Shown here: positions 63,013-64,000 of the stretch, piece by piece
Layout of the letters: each line of letters starts with the position of its first letter
Position numbering within the stretch: position 1 is the stretch's first letter
From: Hirudinaria manillensis
Taxonomy: Eukaryota; Annelida; Clitellata; Hirudinida; Hirudinidae
Assembly: GCA_034509925.1 (NCBI GenBank)
Contig: CM067528.1
Location: 9,888,501-9,952,500 of the forward strand
Direction of reading: 5' to 3'
Length of the DNA stretch: 64,000 bases
Position numbers and translations under genes: made by a program
Notes under the pieces: model-generated
The model's input: only the letters and a program-made list of their open reading frames with translations
Told to the model about the DNA's origin: nothing
The model's database searches: none

Positions 63013-63890
63013 TCATATTTCAATCTCGCATCCTTCGATCACGTCAAACTTCCGGTTCGATCCGTTGCAAGCGACCACAGTTTCCTTGTTCAGAAACGGC
63101 TCGACTTCTTCGGCCGAACTGTTGGACGTGGACTCGTGTCTCCTCTTGATTCGGCCTGCGTTCGGCTCGTAATCCTCGCCGGAACTCGGGTCCCTGGTCA
63201 TCTTCTCGTTCTTTGGAAGCGAGTTCTTAGAACCCATGGAGTAGATTCCACTCTCCGTCGACAACTTCTGCTTCCGGCCGAGGAGTCTGTGGTCCCTGGA
63301 ACGCTTGAAACTGCCAGTCCTTCGCCTCTGGCTTTCGGAGCGTTGGAACCCTTTCTCCCTCTCGTCAGTCCTCAAGCTACGAGAGTTTTTCCGGGCGAAT
63401 TCTTCCACACTTCCATCTGCGCGGTGACCTTTCACCACGAGGTCATCGTCTTCTTCTCCTTCACCCTCATCCTCTTCTTCTTCGAAAACATCGTTCTCCT
63501 CTGCCGACGAGAGAGTAGCAGGTACGCCGTCGCTTCCTGACCTTTCGGGGGTCACTTCCGGCAAATCATCCAGATGCTTGCCTTCGACCAGCCGGTTATC
63601 CGGGCTGAAGTTCGGAGCCATGTAGGGGTTCTCAGGACGCTTGTATTCGGATGATGTTCGACTCTGCAAATGGCTCTCCAGGCAGCTACCAAATGAGGTG
63701 ACCAGGTATGGAATGGCTCCACTGTCGTTCCCGTATTCCGGACCTTCTGGAACGACCTCGTTCTTGTAGAATGTTTGCTCAGAACTTCGGTGGCACTTTT
63801 CCACCTCCTCGATGAGATTCGCTTGGGACTGTGGCGATTCATCCTTTGCTTGGGATTTCTGCTCACAGACGGTTTTGTGACGGTTATTAC
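63013..63890 (-). CDS. Last exon of an unidentified minus-strand gene, partial
   Basis: An uninterrupted minus-strand frame runs from about 63890 (after an in-frame TAA) to a stop at 63013. There is no in-frame ATG near its start, so it is probably a terminal exon with its acceptor somewhere in 63820-63880 (for example before CAGAAATCC or AAATCCCAA) and earlier exons beyond the window. The protein is hydrophilic: Ser/Glu-rich, with an acidic run (EEEEDEGEGEEDDD), then basic clusters (KRSRDHR, RIKRRHE) and the end NRKFDVIEGCEIEI. No domain, membrane segment or repeat is recognised. It looks like a disordered cytoplasmic or nuclear tail. Confidence 0.55.
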
Positions 63891-63910
63891 CATTGAATTA
63901 AGTAATTTAT

Positions 63911-63960
63911 AATAATAATAATAATAATAATAATATTAACAATAATAATAATAACAATTT
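63911..63960. repeat. Short AAT-rich microsatellite
   Basis: AATAATAAT units with a few interruptions, about 50 bp, near the right edge. Confidence 0.8.
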
Positions 63961-64000
63961 AATAATTAATGTTATTATTTAAAATATGTTATCGTAATCG

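Overview
The window is eukaryotic nuclear DNA from an animal. Genes are split by mostly short GT-AG introns, coding is interrupted by very long simple repeats, and the recognisable proteins are metazoan: a Gsx-type ParaHox homeobox protein, an SHB-family SH2 adapter, a CNNM transporter, BRI3, PEX11-gamma and an FMRFamide-receptor-like GPCR. The style (intron-rich, microsatellite-rich, FMRFamide-type receptor, small Cys-rich secreted peptide) suggests a lophotrochozoan, perhaps an annelid. That placement is inference and I could not test it.

Left part (1-23.4 kb). This is repeat-dominated. It holds a 445-bp ATCC array, several ATT/AAT arrays, and an essentially perfect GAT array of about 1.74 kb. 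A 5'-truncated R4/Dong-like non-LTR retrotransposon (minus strand, about 6.49-8.40 kb) is flanked on both sides by TAA-type repeats. Phase-consistent exons on the plus strand (15.17-20.06 kb, probably continuing to 23.36 kb) encode an acidic, multi-pass membrane protein that I could not identify. A promoter-like GC-rich island at 11.3-11.8 kb has three CCAAT boxes spaced exactly 33 bp apart, an E-box and a CRE.

Middle part (24-36.4 kb). This is compact and ordinary. It contains CNNM (minus, 9 exons, 969 aa), LSM1 (plus, 4 exons, 133 aa) and TOP1 (plus, 15 exons, 776 aa). All splice phases close.

Right part (36.4-64 kb). After about 6.5 kb of gene-poor sequence come an FMRFamide-receptor-like GPCR (plus, 4 exons, 650 aa), PEX11G (minus, convergent with the GPCR), an SHB-like adapter (plus, divergent from PEX11G), BRI3 (plus, 133 aa), a 76-aa secreted eight-cysteine protein (plus), Gsx (plus, 319 aa) and the last exon of an unidentified minus-strand gene at the right edge. 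A MITE-like element family has two copies, one in a CNNM intron and one in a GPCR intron.

The genes do not form one pathway; this is a normal stretch of animal chromosome with independent transcription units. The least explained items are the left-hand membrane-protein gene, the GPCR with an enlarged first intracellular loop, the secreted Cys-rich peptide with an apparent GC-AG intron, and the MITE pair.
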